Source: JAABRU01 sp041390465 (lineage in GTDB: Bacteria; Desulfobacterota; Desulfobacteria; Desulfobacterales; Desulfococcaceae). From it: a DNA stretch of 42,730 nucleotides. This document shows positions 8,068 to 16,344 of this stretch, piece after piece. The stretch is from positions 1-42,730 of the forward strand of contig JAWKPW010000047.1 of NCBI GenBank assembly GCA_041390465.1, given 5' to 3'. Position 1 is the stretch's first letter; each line of letters begins with the position of its first letter. The translations under genes and the position numbers were made by a program. The notes below the pieces were generated by a model. That model did no database searches. It had not been told where the DNA came from and saw nothing but the letters and a program-made list of their open reading frames with translations.

Positions 8068-8864
8068 CAGATCAGACTGTACAGCATCCGGGTTCCAACC
8101 ACCAGAAGCAGTATGGCAAACACCCGTTTCAGACGGGCAACCGGCAGACTGTGCGCCAGACGCACGCCCAGAGGAGCGGTCAGCACACTCGCGCAGACAA
8201 TTCCGATCAGAGCGGGGAGATAAATATATCCGAAAGAATACTGGGGAAGTGCTGTAGCGTTCCATCCATTCCAGATATAACCGAGGGTTCCGGCAATCGC
8301 GATGGGAAAACCGATTGCCGCAGACGTGCCAATGGCATGATGCACCGCGATATTGCACCAGATCATAAACGGCACAGAAAGGGTTCCACCGCCGATGCCC
8401 ACGAGACTGGAGACAATTCCAATGACATTTCCCACAGCAAACATGCCTGCATTTCCGGGAATTTCCCTTGAAGGATTGGGTTTTTTGTCCAAAAGCATCT
8501 GCACTGCCACATAATAAAGAAAAATCACAAAAAAGCCTTTCAGAAAATTGGTGGACAGCCGCGCGGCTATGCAGGTTCCCAGAAAAGTGCCGGTCAGAAT
8601 GCCCACTGCGATCCGTCTGACCACCACCCACTGCACTGCCCCGCGTCTGTGATGGGCCATGAAACTGGACACCGATGTGAAGATGATACTGGCCATGGAG
8701 GTTCCCAAAGCCAGATGCATGAGGCTCTCATGGGGAATTCCCTGCCAGGTCATGGAAAACACCAGCATGGGAACAATCACCAAACCGCCGCCAATGCCCA
8801 GCAGTCCGGCCAGAATTCCGGCCACAGCCCCCAAAGCCAGATAAAGCAGCAAAATTGAATACAT
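8067..8864 (-). CDS. TauE/SafE family sulfite/anion exporter
   Basis: 265-aa polytopic membrane protein with about eight TM segments and the family hallmark duplicated motif: GLLGIGGGLVIVPML near residue 20 and SLVGIGGGTLSVPFM near residue 155. Family members export sulfite, sulfoacetate or related organosulfur anions across the cytoplasmic membrane. A good ribosome binding site (GAGGAGAACAG) precedes the ATG. It lies 228 bp downstream of a FadR-type regulator on the same strand, suggesting the regulator controls its expression together with its own. The substrate is not deducible. Confidence 0.92.
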   Translation of the reverse strand: MYSILLLYLALGAVAGILAGLLGIGGGLVIVPMLVFSMTWQGIPHESLMHLALGTSMASIIFTSVSSFMAHHRRGAVQWVVVRRIAVGILTGTFLGTCIAARLSTNFLKGFFVIFLYYVAVQMLLDKKPNPSREIPGNAGMFAVGNVIGIVSSLVGIGGGTLSVPFMIWCNIAVHHAIGTSAAIGFPIAIAGTLGYIWNGWNATALPQYSFGYIYLPALIGIVCASVLTAPLGVRLAHSLPVARLKRVFAILLLVVGTRMLYSLI

Positions 8865-9092
8865 TCTGTTCTCCTCAATAATTTGAAATGGTTAATGTTA
8901 AATGATTGCAAGGAACTGTATGCCGGGTTAGCGGATCGCAACCAGACAAAACTGCATGAACTGCTGTCCCCCGGGAAGCTGAAAAAAAATCCCTGCCCAC
9001 ACATCTTCCCTGTAGTTTTTATGCGAATGAAGAGTCTGGTTCAGACAGGATTTGACAACTTTCTGAAAGTTGTCAAATCCGCACCGTTTTTA

Positions 9093-9848
9093 TTACAGAC
9101 TGTTTTTGTTCAGTCTGACATTTTTGACTCTTAATTGGCATTTTTTGTCTGCGGACAAAATAAAATTCTCCACAGCAGCCAGATGCCCTTTCATTGCAGT
9201 CTCCGCGGCATCCGGATCCCGGTTTTCCAGTGCATTGATGATCTTCAGATGGCCTTCCACCGAAATCCTGTTTCTTTCCGGAGCTTGCAGCGTTTCCGAC
9301 CGGCTTTCATTGAGTATCTCGTTCATGGTCTGAAAAACCTTGAGCATGATTCTGTTTCCGGAAGCCCGTGCCAGTTCCATGTGAAAGTCAGCGTCTGATT
9401 CTCCGTCTGCAATGCCTGCCAGCACTTTTCTCTGCTGATCGCACAAAATGATTTTCAGACGATCCAGTCCTTCCCGCGTGATATTCCGGGCTGCCAGACG
9501 GGCAACCTGCGGCTCCATCATCAGCCGGAATTCAAGAATATCATGCAGCAGTTCTTTTTGGAACTGAACAGCCAGGACAAAGGATTCTGCCAAAGCAGAT
9601 TCATCTGCAGCGCATACATATGTGCCATCCCCTCTTCTGGTTTCCAGAATATGCTTTTCCGCCAAAGCCTGAATGGCCTGACGGATGCAGTTGCGGGAAA
9701 CCCGGAAGATCTGGGCCAGTCTGCGTTCCGCAGGCAGACGGTCTCCCATCGCAAATTCTCCAGAAACAATCATCTGTTTGATCTTTTCAACAATTTCCTG
9801 ATACAGATGTTTCTTTGCTTGAAAAGCAGACGGGGCATCCATGCTCAT
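9093..9848 (-). CDS. GntR family transcriptional regulator, FadR subfamily (FCD domain)
   Basis: 251 aa. The N-terminal winged helix (residues about 13-80) has the GntR signature: GDRLPAERRLAQIFRVSRNC, then IRQAIQALAEKHILETRRGDGTYV written in two overlapping stretches. The C-terminal helical FCD ligand domain (about 95-235) has the metal-site pattern: an Asp/His pair in DADFH, then His in EGHLK and MKGHLAAVE. Such regulators bind small carboxylates (pyruvate, lactate, glycolate and similar). Possible starts are the ATG at 9848 or the third codon, both after AAGGAAG/CAGGG. Two ATTGGnnnnnCCAAT palindromes lie just upstream, consistent with autoregulation. The downstream TauE/SafE gene is the likely target. 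Confidence 0.9.
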   Translation of the reverse strand: MSMDAPSAFQAKKHLYQEIVEKIKQMIVSGEFAMGDRLPAERRLAQIFRVSRNCIRQAIQALAEKHILETRRGDGTYVCAADESALAESFVLAVQFQKELLHDILEFRLMMEPQVARLAARNITREGLDRLKIILCDQQRKVLAGIADGESDADFHMELARASGNRIMLKVFQTMNEILNESRSETLQAPERNRISVEGHLKIINALENRDPDAAETAMKGHLAAVENFILSADKKCQLRVKNVRLNKNSL

Positions 9849-9899
9849 TTCCCTGATTCTTCCTTAAAAAATGGAAATTCCTATACAATGAACATAAAA

Positions 9900-9946
9900 A
9901 TTGGCTATTCCAATTTTTTGATTTGTCCAAAATTGGCATAACCAAT
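9900..9946. promoter_or_regulatory. Twin operator-like palindromes upstream of the GntR gene
   Basis: ATTGGCTATTCCAAT at 9900-9914 and ATTGGCATAACCAAT at 9932-9946 are two copies of the perfect dyad ATTGG-N5-CCAAT. Their centres are 32 bp apart, about three helical turns, which would place both on one face of the helix. GntR/FadR-type regulators bind short dyads of this kind. They lie 51-98 bp before the regulator start, so autorepression is the simplest reading. Confidence 0.65.
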
Positions 9947-10001
9947 ATCAGAAACAGAACAGACGGTCAAGAACAATTTTGCTGCCACTCGGGTGTGCCT
10001 G

Positions 10002-10367
10002 ATACCGATTCTCCATTGAAATCATATTCTGCGGAAGGCAGTGCCGATTCACCGCCAATTTTATGCAGTGATATAAATTTATTGTGACCTTTGTGCCATC
10101 TTCGTGTTCTTTGCGGTCAAAAAAAAGCATGGTTTCAATGGAGAATCGTTATCAGGCCAAATCGCCATTGAATTTGTGCAATGCCTGCCCCAGGTCAGGG
10201 ACACGGAAATGATCCGGAAACCGGGCCAAAATTCTGTCTCATACTTGAAACCATACTTTTACACAAAGAGGGCACAAAGGTCACAAAAAAATGGACAGCA
10301 CGGTTCAAAATCTGCGGAGAATCGGCTTTGCCTTCCGCAACATATGGTTTCAACAGAGAATTGGTAT
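10002..10367. repeat. Module B repeats, one direct and one inverted and partial, in a gene-free stretch
   Basis: 10002-10152 is bounded by ATACCGATTCTCCATTG and CAATGGAGAATCGTTAT and contains CTTTGTGCCATCTTCGTG and TTGCGGTCAAAAAA. A second, inverted and degraded copy spans about 10157-10367, with ACACAAAGAGGGCACAAAGG, GGTTTCAACAGAG and an ATTGGTAT end. The following stretch 10368-10603 shows nothing I can call. The whole interval 9947-10603 holds no convincing gene. Confidence 0.7.
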
Positions 10368-10603
10368 AATATTGTATAAATTCAATGGGATTTGGTATGA
10401 AATGGGGAATCCGGAATATTTGGGGGATTGGGTTCAGGCGGATCCGGGAATCGGAAAAAAAATGCATCCTCCTTGATGTTCAGTGCTGTTCCGGACAAAG
10501 CCGGATTCGGGGCACAGAACTGCATATGGCAGACAGCGGACATCAGCTTGTGAACCGGGTGTCTGGAAAATACAGAACTGAGGGGACACCCGGAAAGGAA
10601 TTT

Positions 10604-11125
10604 TCATGATTTGAGATACCTGCTCTCTTGCACCTGTTTATGGCAGAGCCGGATAAATTTTCTGTGGGTCTCAAACGCGATTTCCGGCAGGTTTTCCGGA
10701 CTGAAAAAAGCCAGATCACAGGCGTCATCCCCCGGAGAAGGTTTCCCGTGAAACTCTTTGACCAGAAAACAGATCAAAGTGATCGTACCGTAGGATGCGC
10801 TGGAATGGGAATCTGTGCCCACAATCCGATCAATCCTTCCGTTCAGCCGGGTTTCCTCCCGCAGTTCCCGAAGCGCGGTTTCCTGCGGTGTCTCCCCCAG
10901 TTCCATGAATCCTCCGGGCAGACACCAAAGCCCTTTTTTCGGGTCCACGCTCCGTTTGACCAGCAGCACCTGTTTTCTTTCATCTGTGACAATGACACAG
11001 GCTGCGGGAGTGGGATTTTCGTAAAGCGGCTCATTGCAGTTTTCACAAAAGAGCCGCTTTCGTCCCTCCACATGCTTTTCAGCCAGGGGATGCGCACAGA
11101 AATGACAGTATTTTTTTGTGCGCAT
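10604..11125 (-). CDS. NUDIX hydrolase with N-terminal zinc ribbon
   Basis: 173 aa. Residues 1-35 form a zinc ribbon (CHFC ... CENC), as in NudC-like and related NUDIX proteins. The NUDIX box is complete: GGFMELGETPQETALRELRE followed by ET, fitting Gx5Ex7REUxEExGU except at the last Gly. NUDIX enzymes hydrolyse nucleoside diphosphates linked to other groups (ADP-ribose, NADH, capped RNAs, sugars). The ATG overlaps the stop of the preceding small open frame (TGATG), so translation is probably coupled to it and to the aldolase gene upstream. Confidence 0.9.
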   Translation of the reverse strand: MRTKKYCHFCAHPLAEKHVEGRKRLFCENCNEPLYENPTPAACVIVTDERKQVLLVKRSVDPKKGLWCLPGGFMELGETPQETALRELREETRLNGRIDRIVGTDSHSSASYGTITLICFLVKEFHGKPSPGDDACDLAFFSPENLPEIAFETHRKFIRLCHKQVQESRYLKS

Positions 11126-11364
11126 CAGTCGTCGAAATTCCCTTTGGGACCTTTTTCACCGGAAAGGGGTTTGGCCCTTTCGATGATTTTTTCCTTTGTC
11201 CAGAGAGCCGGATCCTCAATGCGCCCAGATTTGGGGCCTGGATCATAAGATCCTGTTTTTAAAATCAAATCAATAACGATGGGAGCTGTGTCACGGGAAT
11301 TGAACACATCGCTCATCATGTGAAAGACAAAATCCTCCACCCGTTTCACCATGCGCTCTCGCAC
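11125..11364 (-). CDS. 79-aa open frame, probable C-terminal extension of the upstream aldolase
   Basis: Called with GTG at 11364; another start is ATG at 11352. Neither has a strong ribosome binding site. It is in the same frame as the aldolase, and the codons between the aldolase TGA (11392-11394) and this start are all sense, so only that one TGA separates them. The sequence (FHMMSDVFNSRDTAPIVIDL, then GSYDPGPKSGRIEDP, then ALWTKEKIIERAK) is helical and well formed with coding-like codon use. I infer it is either the natural continuation of a longer class II aldolase-type protein cut by a nonsense codon or read through, or a separately started small protein. It ends TGATG into the NUDIX gene. 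Confidence 0.6.
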   Translation of the reverse strand: MRERMVKRVEDFVFHMMSDVFNSRDTAPIVIDLILKTGSYDPGPKSGRIEDPALWTKEKIIERAKPLSGEKGPKGNFDD

Positions 11365-11391
11365 CTGCGTATAATACCCAGCAGCCGGTTT

Positions 11392-12396
11392 TCAAAAGGC
11401 AGGTTCAGTCTTTATAATCACCTTTTTCCATCCTTTTTCCGCAGCATATTTGCTCATGGCAGACCACATGTCTTCGGTCACGCCCTCGCCTTTGATCTTT
11501 ATGAAATTTCCCGCATCGTCAAGTATCGCATTTCCGTAGTCATTGACCTCCAGCCCCCAGGAAATCATCTGCAGCGCGGTGGCAACATTGGCCTTGGTGG
11601 TATGGGTTTTGCGTGCGATTTCCCGCAGCCGGTCGGAATTGTTGCCGGATGTTCCGTGCTGTGCTCCCGAAACCCTGTATTTTTCCAAAGCTGCATGAAT
11701 GCTGGCTGTCAGTTCCACCTGAATCCCCTGATCACTGGCCTCAATGCCGTGGGTTGTGCCGTTGTTGAGTGCGATCCAGTTGGGAAAAATCTCATGGGCA
11801 TTGAGTCCCTGAATGAGAAACAGAGCCTCCTCCACTGTGGAAAGCCCCTCTTTTCCCTTGATTTCCCCGACCTCGGTTTCCAGTCCGGCCCATCCCGGCA
11901 CCACACTTTTGACAAGCTCAATGCTGGCCAGCAGGTTTTTGTCATCCGGCATATGGGATGCGTCTATGGCTATGGATGTGACACCCGCGTCAAAAAGACT
12001 GGGAATCTCGGTTTTGGCCGGTTCCACGTCACTTTCCTTCTTGATGCCGTAATGATCCGCATGGATGGCAACCGGTATGGTAATGCCCAGTTCATTGCAG
12101 ACCGCATCCACCTGCCGGGCGAGATTCCACAGACTGACAGCGCAGTAAGCCGATGCGCCGCCCTCGGAACGGGCAATTTCAATGATCAGCGCGGAATTTG
12201 CCCGCTGTGCTGCCCGCAGCGCACCCCGGATGACAAAATGGTTTCTGCCGTTGGCGGCCATGCAGATGGCACTGCCTTTTCTGAGCATGGCCAGATCAAT
12301 GAATTTTCCGCTCACAATCAGGGCCCTGGAATTGGGAAACAGTCTGACAATGTTGGGGGTTCTGCCGATCTGTAACGCTTTCTGAAAATCTGTCAT
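11392..12396 (-). CDS. Class II fructose-bisphosphate aldolase-like protein
   Basis: Zinc-dependent class II aldolase family (TIM barrel), which cleaves or forms ketose bisphosphates in glycolysis, gluconeogenesis or sugar catabolism. The metal and catalytic signatures are visible: AIHADHYG (His/Asp/His), NGTTHGIE (His) and SGAQHGTSGN (His, phosphate loop). I chose the ATG at 12396 because AAGAGGAG lies at good spacing before it; an upstream in-frame ATG at 12438 has none. The frame stops at TGA 11392-11394 after KTEPAF, then continues open for 88 more codons to 11125. The substrate could be another ketose bisphosphate. The protein is cytoplasmic, in an operon with the small open frame and the NUDIX gene. 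Confidence 0.88.
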   Translation of the reverse strand: MTDFQKALQIGRTPNIVRLFPNSRALIVSGKFIDLAMLRKGSAICMAANGRNHFVIRGALRAAQRANSALIIEIARSEGGASAYCAVSLWNLARQVDAVCNELGITIPVAIHADHYGIKKESDVEPAKTEIPSLFDAGVTSIAIDASHMPDDKNLLASIELVKSVVPGWAGLETEVGEIKGKEGLSTVEEALFLIQGLNAHEIFPNWIALNNGTTHGIEASDQGIQVELTASIHAALEKYRVSGAQHGTSGNNSDRLREIARKTHTTKANVATALQMISWGLEVNDYGNAILDDAGNFIKIKGEGVTEDMWSAMSKYAAEKGWKKVIIKTEPAF

Positions 12397-12986
12397 GGCT
12401 TGCATCTCCTCTTGAAAGGGTTGAATGTCAGATATCACCGCAGCGCTGAAACAGGCTTTTTTTCCGGCAGAATCCTCCCGTCAGCAATGCCGGATGCAAA
12501 AAACCGAACTGCCCGGAGAGTTCCGCTTTGCCTGTTTCATATACAAATACAGTATAGGCAAAAGAAGGCATTATATCAACCTGTGTTTGACTTTTTTTCA
12601 GGCCGGTTTGGGGGAGCTTATCCCATATTTTGCAGATTTTATAATTTTTCTGAAAGGTTGACAGAAACCGGACAGAAAAGGCAGCTTCTGCTGCAAACCT
12701 CATGGAGCGGCGGGAGCTTCGGCGGGAAAATTTGAATTTCAAGCCATTGATTTTACATGCACAGATTTGTCTCTTTAAAGTCAAACAGTTGAAAAAAACA
12801 ACTGCCCAGTTTTCAAAAAAGAATTATTCCGGAGATTCATCTTTGGTTGACTGTTTTATGCAATATGGTGTACATTGCACACTTTGAAAATATTCCCGTT
12901 TATGGAACCGTTCACCAACTGCCGGAGACAATCGTTTTTCCGGGACGGTTTGAAGCATGGAAAAAAAATAAGAAAGGAAAACAGGT
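12397..12986. other. 590-bp intergenic region between divergent genes
   Basis: Separates the aldolase operon (-) from the response regulator (+). Open frames here on either strand lack ribosome binding sites and recognisable motifs. A dyad GTGTACATTGCACAC-like stretch lies at about 12868-12883 and an A/T-rich tract precedes 12987. A ribosome binding site (AAAGGAAAACAG) sits just before the response regulator ATG. Nothing else can be supported. Confidence 0.45.
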
Positions 12987-13367
12987 ATGGCTTTGGATCT
13001 TGGGATGAAAATACTGATTGTCGAGGATTTCAATGTCACCCGGAAACTGGAAATCAAGGCATTGGCCAAAATCGGCTTTCACAATATTGTGGAGGCGGAA
13101 AACGGGGAAAGCGCGATCCGGAAACTCAAAGAACAGGCAGATATTGATCTGATTATCAGTGACTGGAACATGCCGGTTGTCAACGGTTACGAATTTCTGA
13201 AATGGGTGCGCGCGGAAGAATCCTGCCGAAATATTCCGTTTATCATGGTAATAGCCAGGCAGAGAAAAAGGATGCCTCCAAAGTGATCGAGGCGGGAGCG
13301 GATTATTTTATCACCAAACCTTTCACCTGAGGAACTCAAACGCATTCTGGAAAAAGTTTTTCCATAG
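12987..13367 (+). pseudogene. CheY-like response regulator receiver, split by two frameshifts
   Basis: The first 85 or so residues are a normal receiver domain: MKILIVEDFNVTRK (acidic pocket), LIISDWNMPVVNGYEFLKWV (phosphoacceptor Asp in DWNMP), NIPFIMV. At about 13247 the frame is lost. The expected continuation SQAEKKDASKVIEAGADYF then ITKPFT (conserved Lys) reads in another frame up to about 13327, and EELKRILEKVFP ends at TAG 13365-13367 in a third. With two single-base corrections it is a complete, roughly 125-aa single-domain CheY-type protein. It precedes the broken solute-binding gene on the same strand, followed by an AGGAGGAGGGG tract. Confidence 0.85.
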
Positions 13368-13375
13368 AAAGAAAG

Positions 13376-14399
13376 GAGGAGGGGATATTCCCCAGAAAAC
13401 ACCGTCGGCAAAATCCGCCTGGAAGGTGGGACATATTCAGATTACCGATCATCTGGTTCTGGGCGTTTTGGAGCATCGATCAAAAAAGGGAAATCCAGTC
13501 CCAAATATTTTGAACTGGGAAACCGTGTGTGCATGTCCGGCTGGAATCCGGTGCAGAAATCCCTGGAAAAGGCAGAGGTGGATGCAAGCGCTTGTCATGG
13601 CGCCCATTATATGGATCTTTTCAGTTTCGGCGTTCCCATAAAACTGATTCTGCTGGCCACAAAAACGGCAGCATCTGTGTGCCGGAACAAAAGACAGCTC
13701 AGGCATCTCCTTCCGGCAGTACTGCCGAAACAAAATGTTCTATATTCCCCATGTGCTTTCCGTGCACCATATGTCTCTGACATGCTGTTCCGGGAAATCG
13801 GTCTGAAAGCCGGGCTGGTGGGCACCAAAGAGGCTGGATGTGATCTTTGGTGATTCCTCCGGTCATGATGCCCGAGTTTCTGGGGGAAAGGTGAGGACGC
13901 CTGCGGTTTTATGGTGGCCCAGCCCATTGGAACAAAACCATTTTTGACGGAAATGCCCAACTGCTTTTTCTTTCCGGAGGAAATGTGGGAGCATCACCTG
14001 CTGTGTTGTGGCCATCACGGGAAAAAATCATCTCCGCACATCCGGATGCCGTGCATGGTGCGGATCTGCTGGTGCAGGCAGGCCGTTTATTGAAAAAATC
14101 CGGAAAAAGCAGCAGGGTTGCCGTGGATTTTCTGGATCGGAAGAACTGCAACTGAAACATCGGTGCTCAAAGTGTGCTCAGCGAGCATCACGGCATCCGG
14201 ACGCATGATCTGTATCCGGCACTTGAGGATTTGGACAAGATTCAGCGTTACATGTCTGGAAAAAATGGGAATCGGCACAATCATCGATCTGGAAAAAATT
14301 TGTGATCTCCGTTTTGCCGATCTTGTCTGTCCGGAACCCAGAAGGCGGCAGAAAGCCTTCCTTTTTCATGATCCCAAAGAGATCCTGAAAAAAATATAA
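13376..14399 (+). pseudogene. NitT/TauT-type ABC transporter solute-binding protein, multiply frameshifted
   Basis: Consecutive pieces in alternating frames spell one protein: KVGHIQITDHLVLGVLEH, NRVCMSGWNPVQKSLEKAEV, MDLFSFGVPIKLILLA, NGSICVPEQ, FYIPHVLSVHHM, SDMLFREIGLKAGLVGTK, IPPVMMPEFLGE, EDACGFMVAQPIGTK, GNAQLLFLSG, REKIISAHPDAV, RVAVDFLD, GIRTHDLYPALEDLDKIQRY and LEKICDLRFADLVC. The order and content fit the CmpA/NrtA/SsuA-like periplasmic-binding family for nitrate, taurine or similar substrates. At least six frame changes are needed, so no full product can be made from the sequence as given. No signal peptide is seen at the 5' end, so the start may be damaged. No permease or ATPase genes adjoin it. 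Confidence 0.8.
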
Positions 14400-14441
14400 A
14401 CGGGAGCCAGTGAAACAGGAATGCGTCTTCCGATATTCAAA

Positions 14442-14636
14442 AAACCGGATTTTTCCGAAAATCCAGTTTCTACGAAAAACTAGCACCGAAAATTTATGCG
14501 GAAATCTGCAAAAATCCGCTTTGCTCGTTTCCCTCTCCTCCGGATTCAGGCTGACGTGGAGAAGGCAAAAACCGGCAGTGCATGACCAATCTCAGATTTA
14601 TCCAGGATTGGAAACTGAATTTTTGAAAAATTCAGT
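14442..14636. repeat. Two hairpin repeats (CCGGATTTTT type and CTGAATTTTT type)
   Basis: A degenerate copy of the module A hairpin (AAACCGGATTTTT ... AAAATCCAGTTT) is at 14442-14470. A perfect 11-bp hairpin ACTGAATTTTT-G-AAAAATTCAGT is at 14614-14636; its relative with a 14-bp stem is at 29814-29843. They fill the gap between two broken convergent genes. Confidence 0.6.
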
Positions 14637-14640
14637 CTGT

Positions 14641-15864
14641 CAGTCAATCGTGTTCTGCAAAAAACTGGTAAAGCGGCGGTTTGACAGATGACTCAGCAGC
14701 ATTCCCGAATTGCACAGGCCGAAAATCTGAACTGCCTGAGCAATTTTGTCTCATTGCACATGGTATAGTTGAGACGCATGGTTTCCAGACCTTCCCCTCA
14801 GTTGTATAAAAAAATCTGCCCGGCACAAGCGGCTTTTTTTCAATGGCCCTTCAGTAAACCTTCTCCATGTCAAACCCTTTTGGGCCTTCCACCAGAGAAC
14901 ATCCCACGCCTTCGGGTTTTGACCAGTGAAAGCCTGAAAGAAACCAGCTCTCCAACCTCACTGACATGGCCTCCTGCTTGGGACGGTAAATATTGAGAAT
15001 TTCCGGCAGATGCTGCTGCGGTCCGCCGGAAAGATGTTCTGCCGCTAAAGCCTGATTGTAGGTGCTGGTATGCAGATCGGTTCCCCTGCTTGACCAGCAC
15101 CAGCCATTTGCGGATCAGTTCCGGCGCAGCGCAAGGATTTCGATGCGCAGTCCCGGAGCAAACACTTTGGAAAGTGTGCTGACATACACCACATGATCGG
15201 GGGCAAAGGTTTTGATCGCGAGGGGATCCTCTCCTCTGTACCTGTAGCACTGTAGGGATCATCTTCCGCAAGAAGCGCATCATATCTTTTTATGATGGCA
15301 GCAATCTCTTTTCTCGCTCAAAGGAATTGTCAGCCGGTGGGATTCTGGAACGTGGGAACCAGATAAATGAATTTCACGCCTCCGGCTCGGAGAACCCTTT
15401 CAGAAGCAGAATCAGACCCTCATCATCGGTATCCATGCGCACATATTCAGGTTCGCAGGGATTGAGCATAAGAATGGCTCCCAGATAGGTGGGCGCTTCC
15501 ACGGCCGCCCTGTCTCCTTTGGAAATCAGCACTTTTCCCAGAACATCAGCACGCCCTGTGAGCCGCTGGTGATCAGCACCTCCTCTGCGGAGAACTCTGT
15601 ATTCCCTTCTGCGCGAGATAATCAGGAAAACACTGCCCTGGGGAGCGAAGCCCTCAGTCAGGTCATACTGAAAAGCATCTGACCCGTATTTTTCCACCAC
15701 TGTATGACTCAGATCGTTGATGATTTTCATGGGGAAACTCTCAGGTGCGGGAATTCCCGTAAGAAAGATGCCATACCCGGCTGGGACACCACCTTCAGAA
15801 TTTCCCGTATGGCATTAGCTCCCATTCTGTCTGTTCTGTCCGCAAGCAGATGCTCAAAACGCAT
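14641..15864 (-). pseudogene. PLP-dependent aminotransferase (class I/II, 2-aminoadipate transaminase-like), frameshifted
   Basis: Starts at the ATG at 15864 after AAAGGAGAGG. In-frame and out-of-frame pieces in order: MRFEHLLADRTDRMGANAIR, EILKVVSQPGM, GIPAPESFPMKIINDLSHTV, VEKYGSDAFQYDLTEGFAP, DVLGKVLISKGDRAAVEAPT, YLGAILMLNPCEPEYVRMDT, DDEGLI, EPIRKWLVLVKQG, SKPEG, VEGPKGFDMEKVY and RFFYTTEG. This matches the MocR/2-aminoadipate aminotransferase-like fold that transfers amino groups using pyridoxal phosphate. Several indels interrupt it, including across the expected PLP-lysine region, and the C-terminus fades by about 14690. It converges with the broken solute-binding gene. Confidence 0.8.
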
Positions 15865-16099
15865 TTTCCTCTCCTTTCTTTCCGCTTTCGGCAGATCAAA
15901 AAAACAAGATTCCCGCTTTGAAAAAAGCGGTCTGGTTCTTTGGTTTGCTGATTTTTTTGTTTTCCTGGGATAGACGGGAAGGAAAAACAGATACAGATTC
16001 TCAAAATAATGGACATAACAGATGCCGGAAAACAGGATTCGGCAAAAATTGAAATCTCAATCTGTGCTGTTATGCCCGAAAGATAAATAAGACTTAGTA

Positions 16100-16309
16100 T
16101 TAATTTTGTGACGAAAGCCGGTATCCAAATATTGTGATGGTTATGCAATACGGATTTCTCTGCCTCTCCCTTCGCTCCCTTTCCGCATCTGCTTTTGCAC
16201 GGATGAATGCGGTGCGGACTTCCCCATTGTCCGATATTGCCATCTTTCCGGCTGTTCCATTCATGTATATCATTGACGTTCCCTCAGCAATCGCATATAA
16301 TTCTGCCAA
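16100..16309 (-). CDS. Possible small hypothetical protein (69 aa)
   Basis: A TTG start at 16309 is preceded by GGAGGTCAG at usable spacing. The product has a plausible hydrophobic/charged pattern (LAELYAIAEGTSMIYMNGTA, then ADAERERRERQ) but no family I recognise. Its 3' end runs into a REP-like motif (TTTCGTC ... CCGGTATCC, about 16106-16126). The rest of the gap 15865-16344 shows nothing further. It could be spurious. Confidence 0.25.
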   Translation of the reverse strand: MAELYAIAEGTSMIYMNGTAGKMAISDNGEVRTAFIRAKADAERERRERQRNPYCITITIFGYRLSSQN

Positions 16310-16344
16310 ACTGACCTCCAAATTTGCTTTCCGGGGAAGACAAT

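Noticed and set aside
11330..11394. Firm selenocysteine call at the aldolase TGA
   Set aside because: The downstream hairpin is weak, lacks a recognisable bulged-U/GU apical loop, and the position is not a known Sec site in this family.
12428..12784. 118-aa minus-strand open frame in the aldolase upstream region
   Set aside because: No ribosome binding site, no recognisable motif and an unusual composition; left as intergenic.
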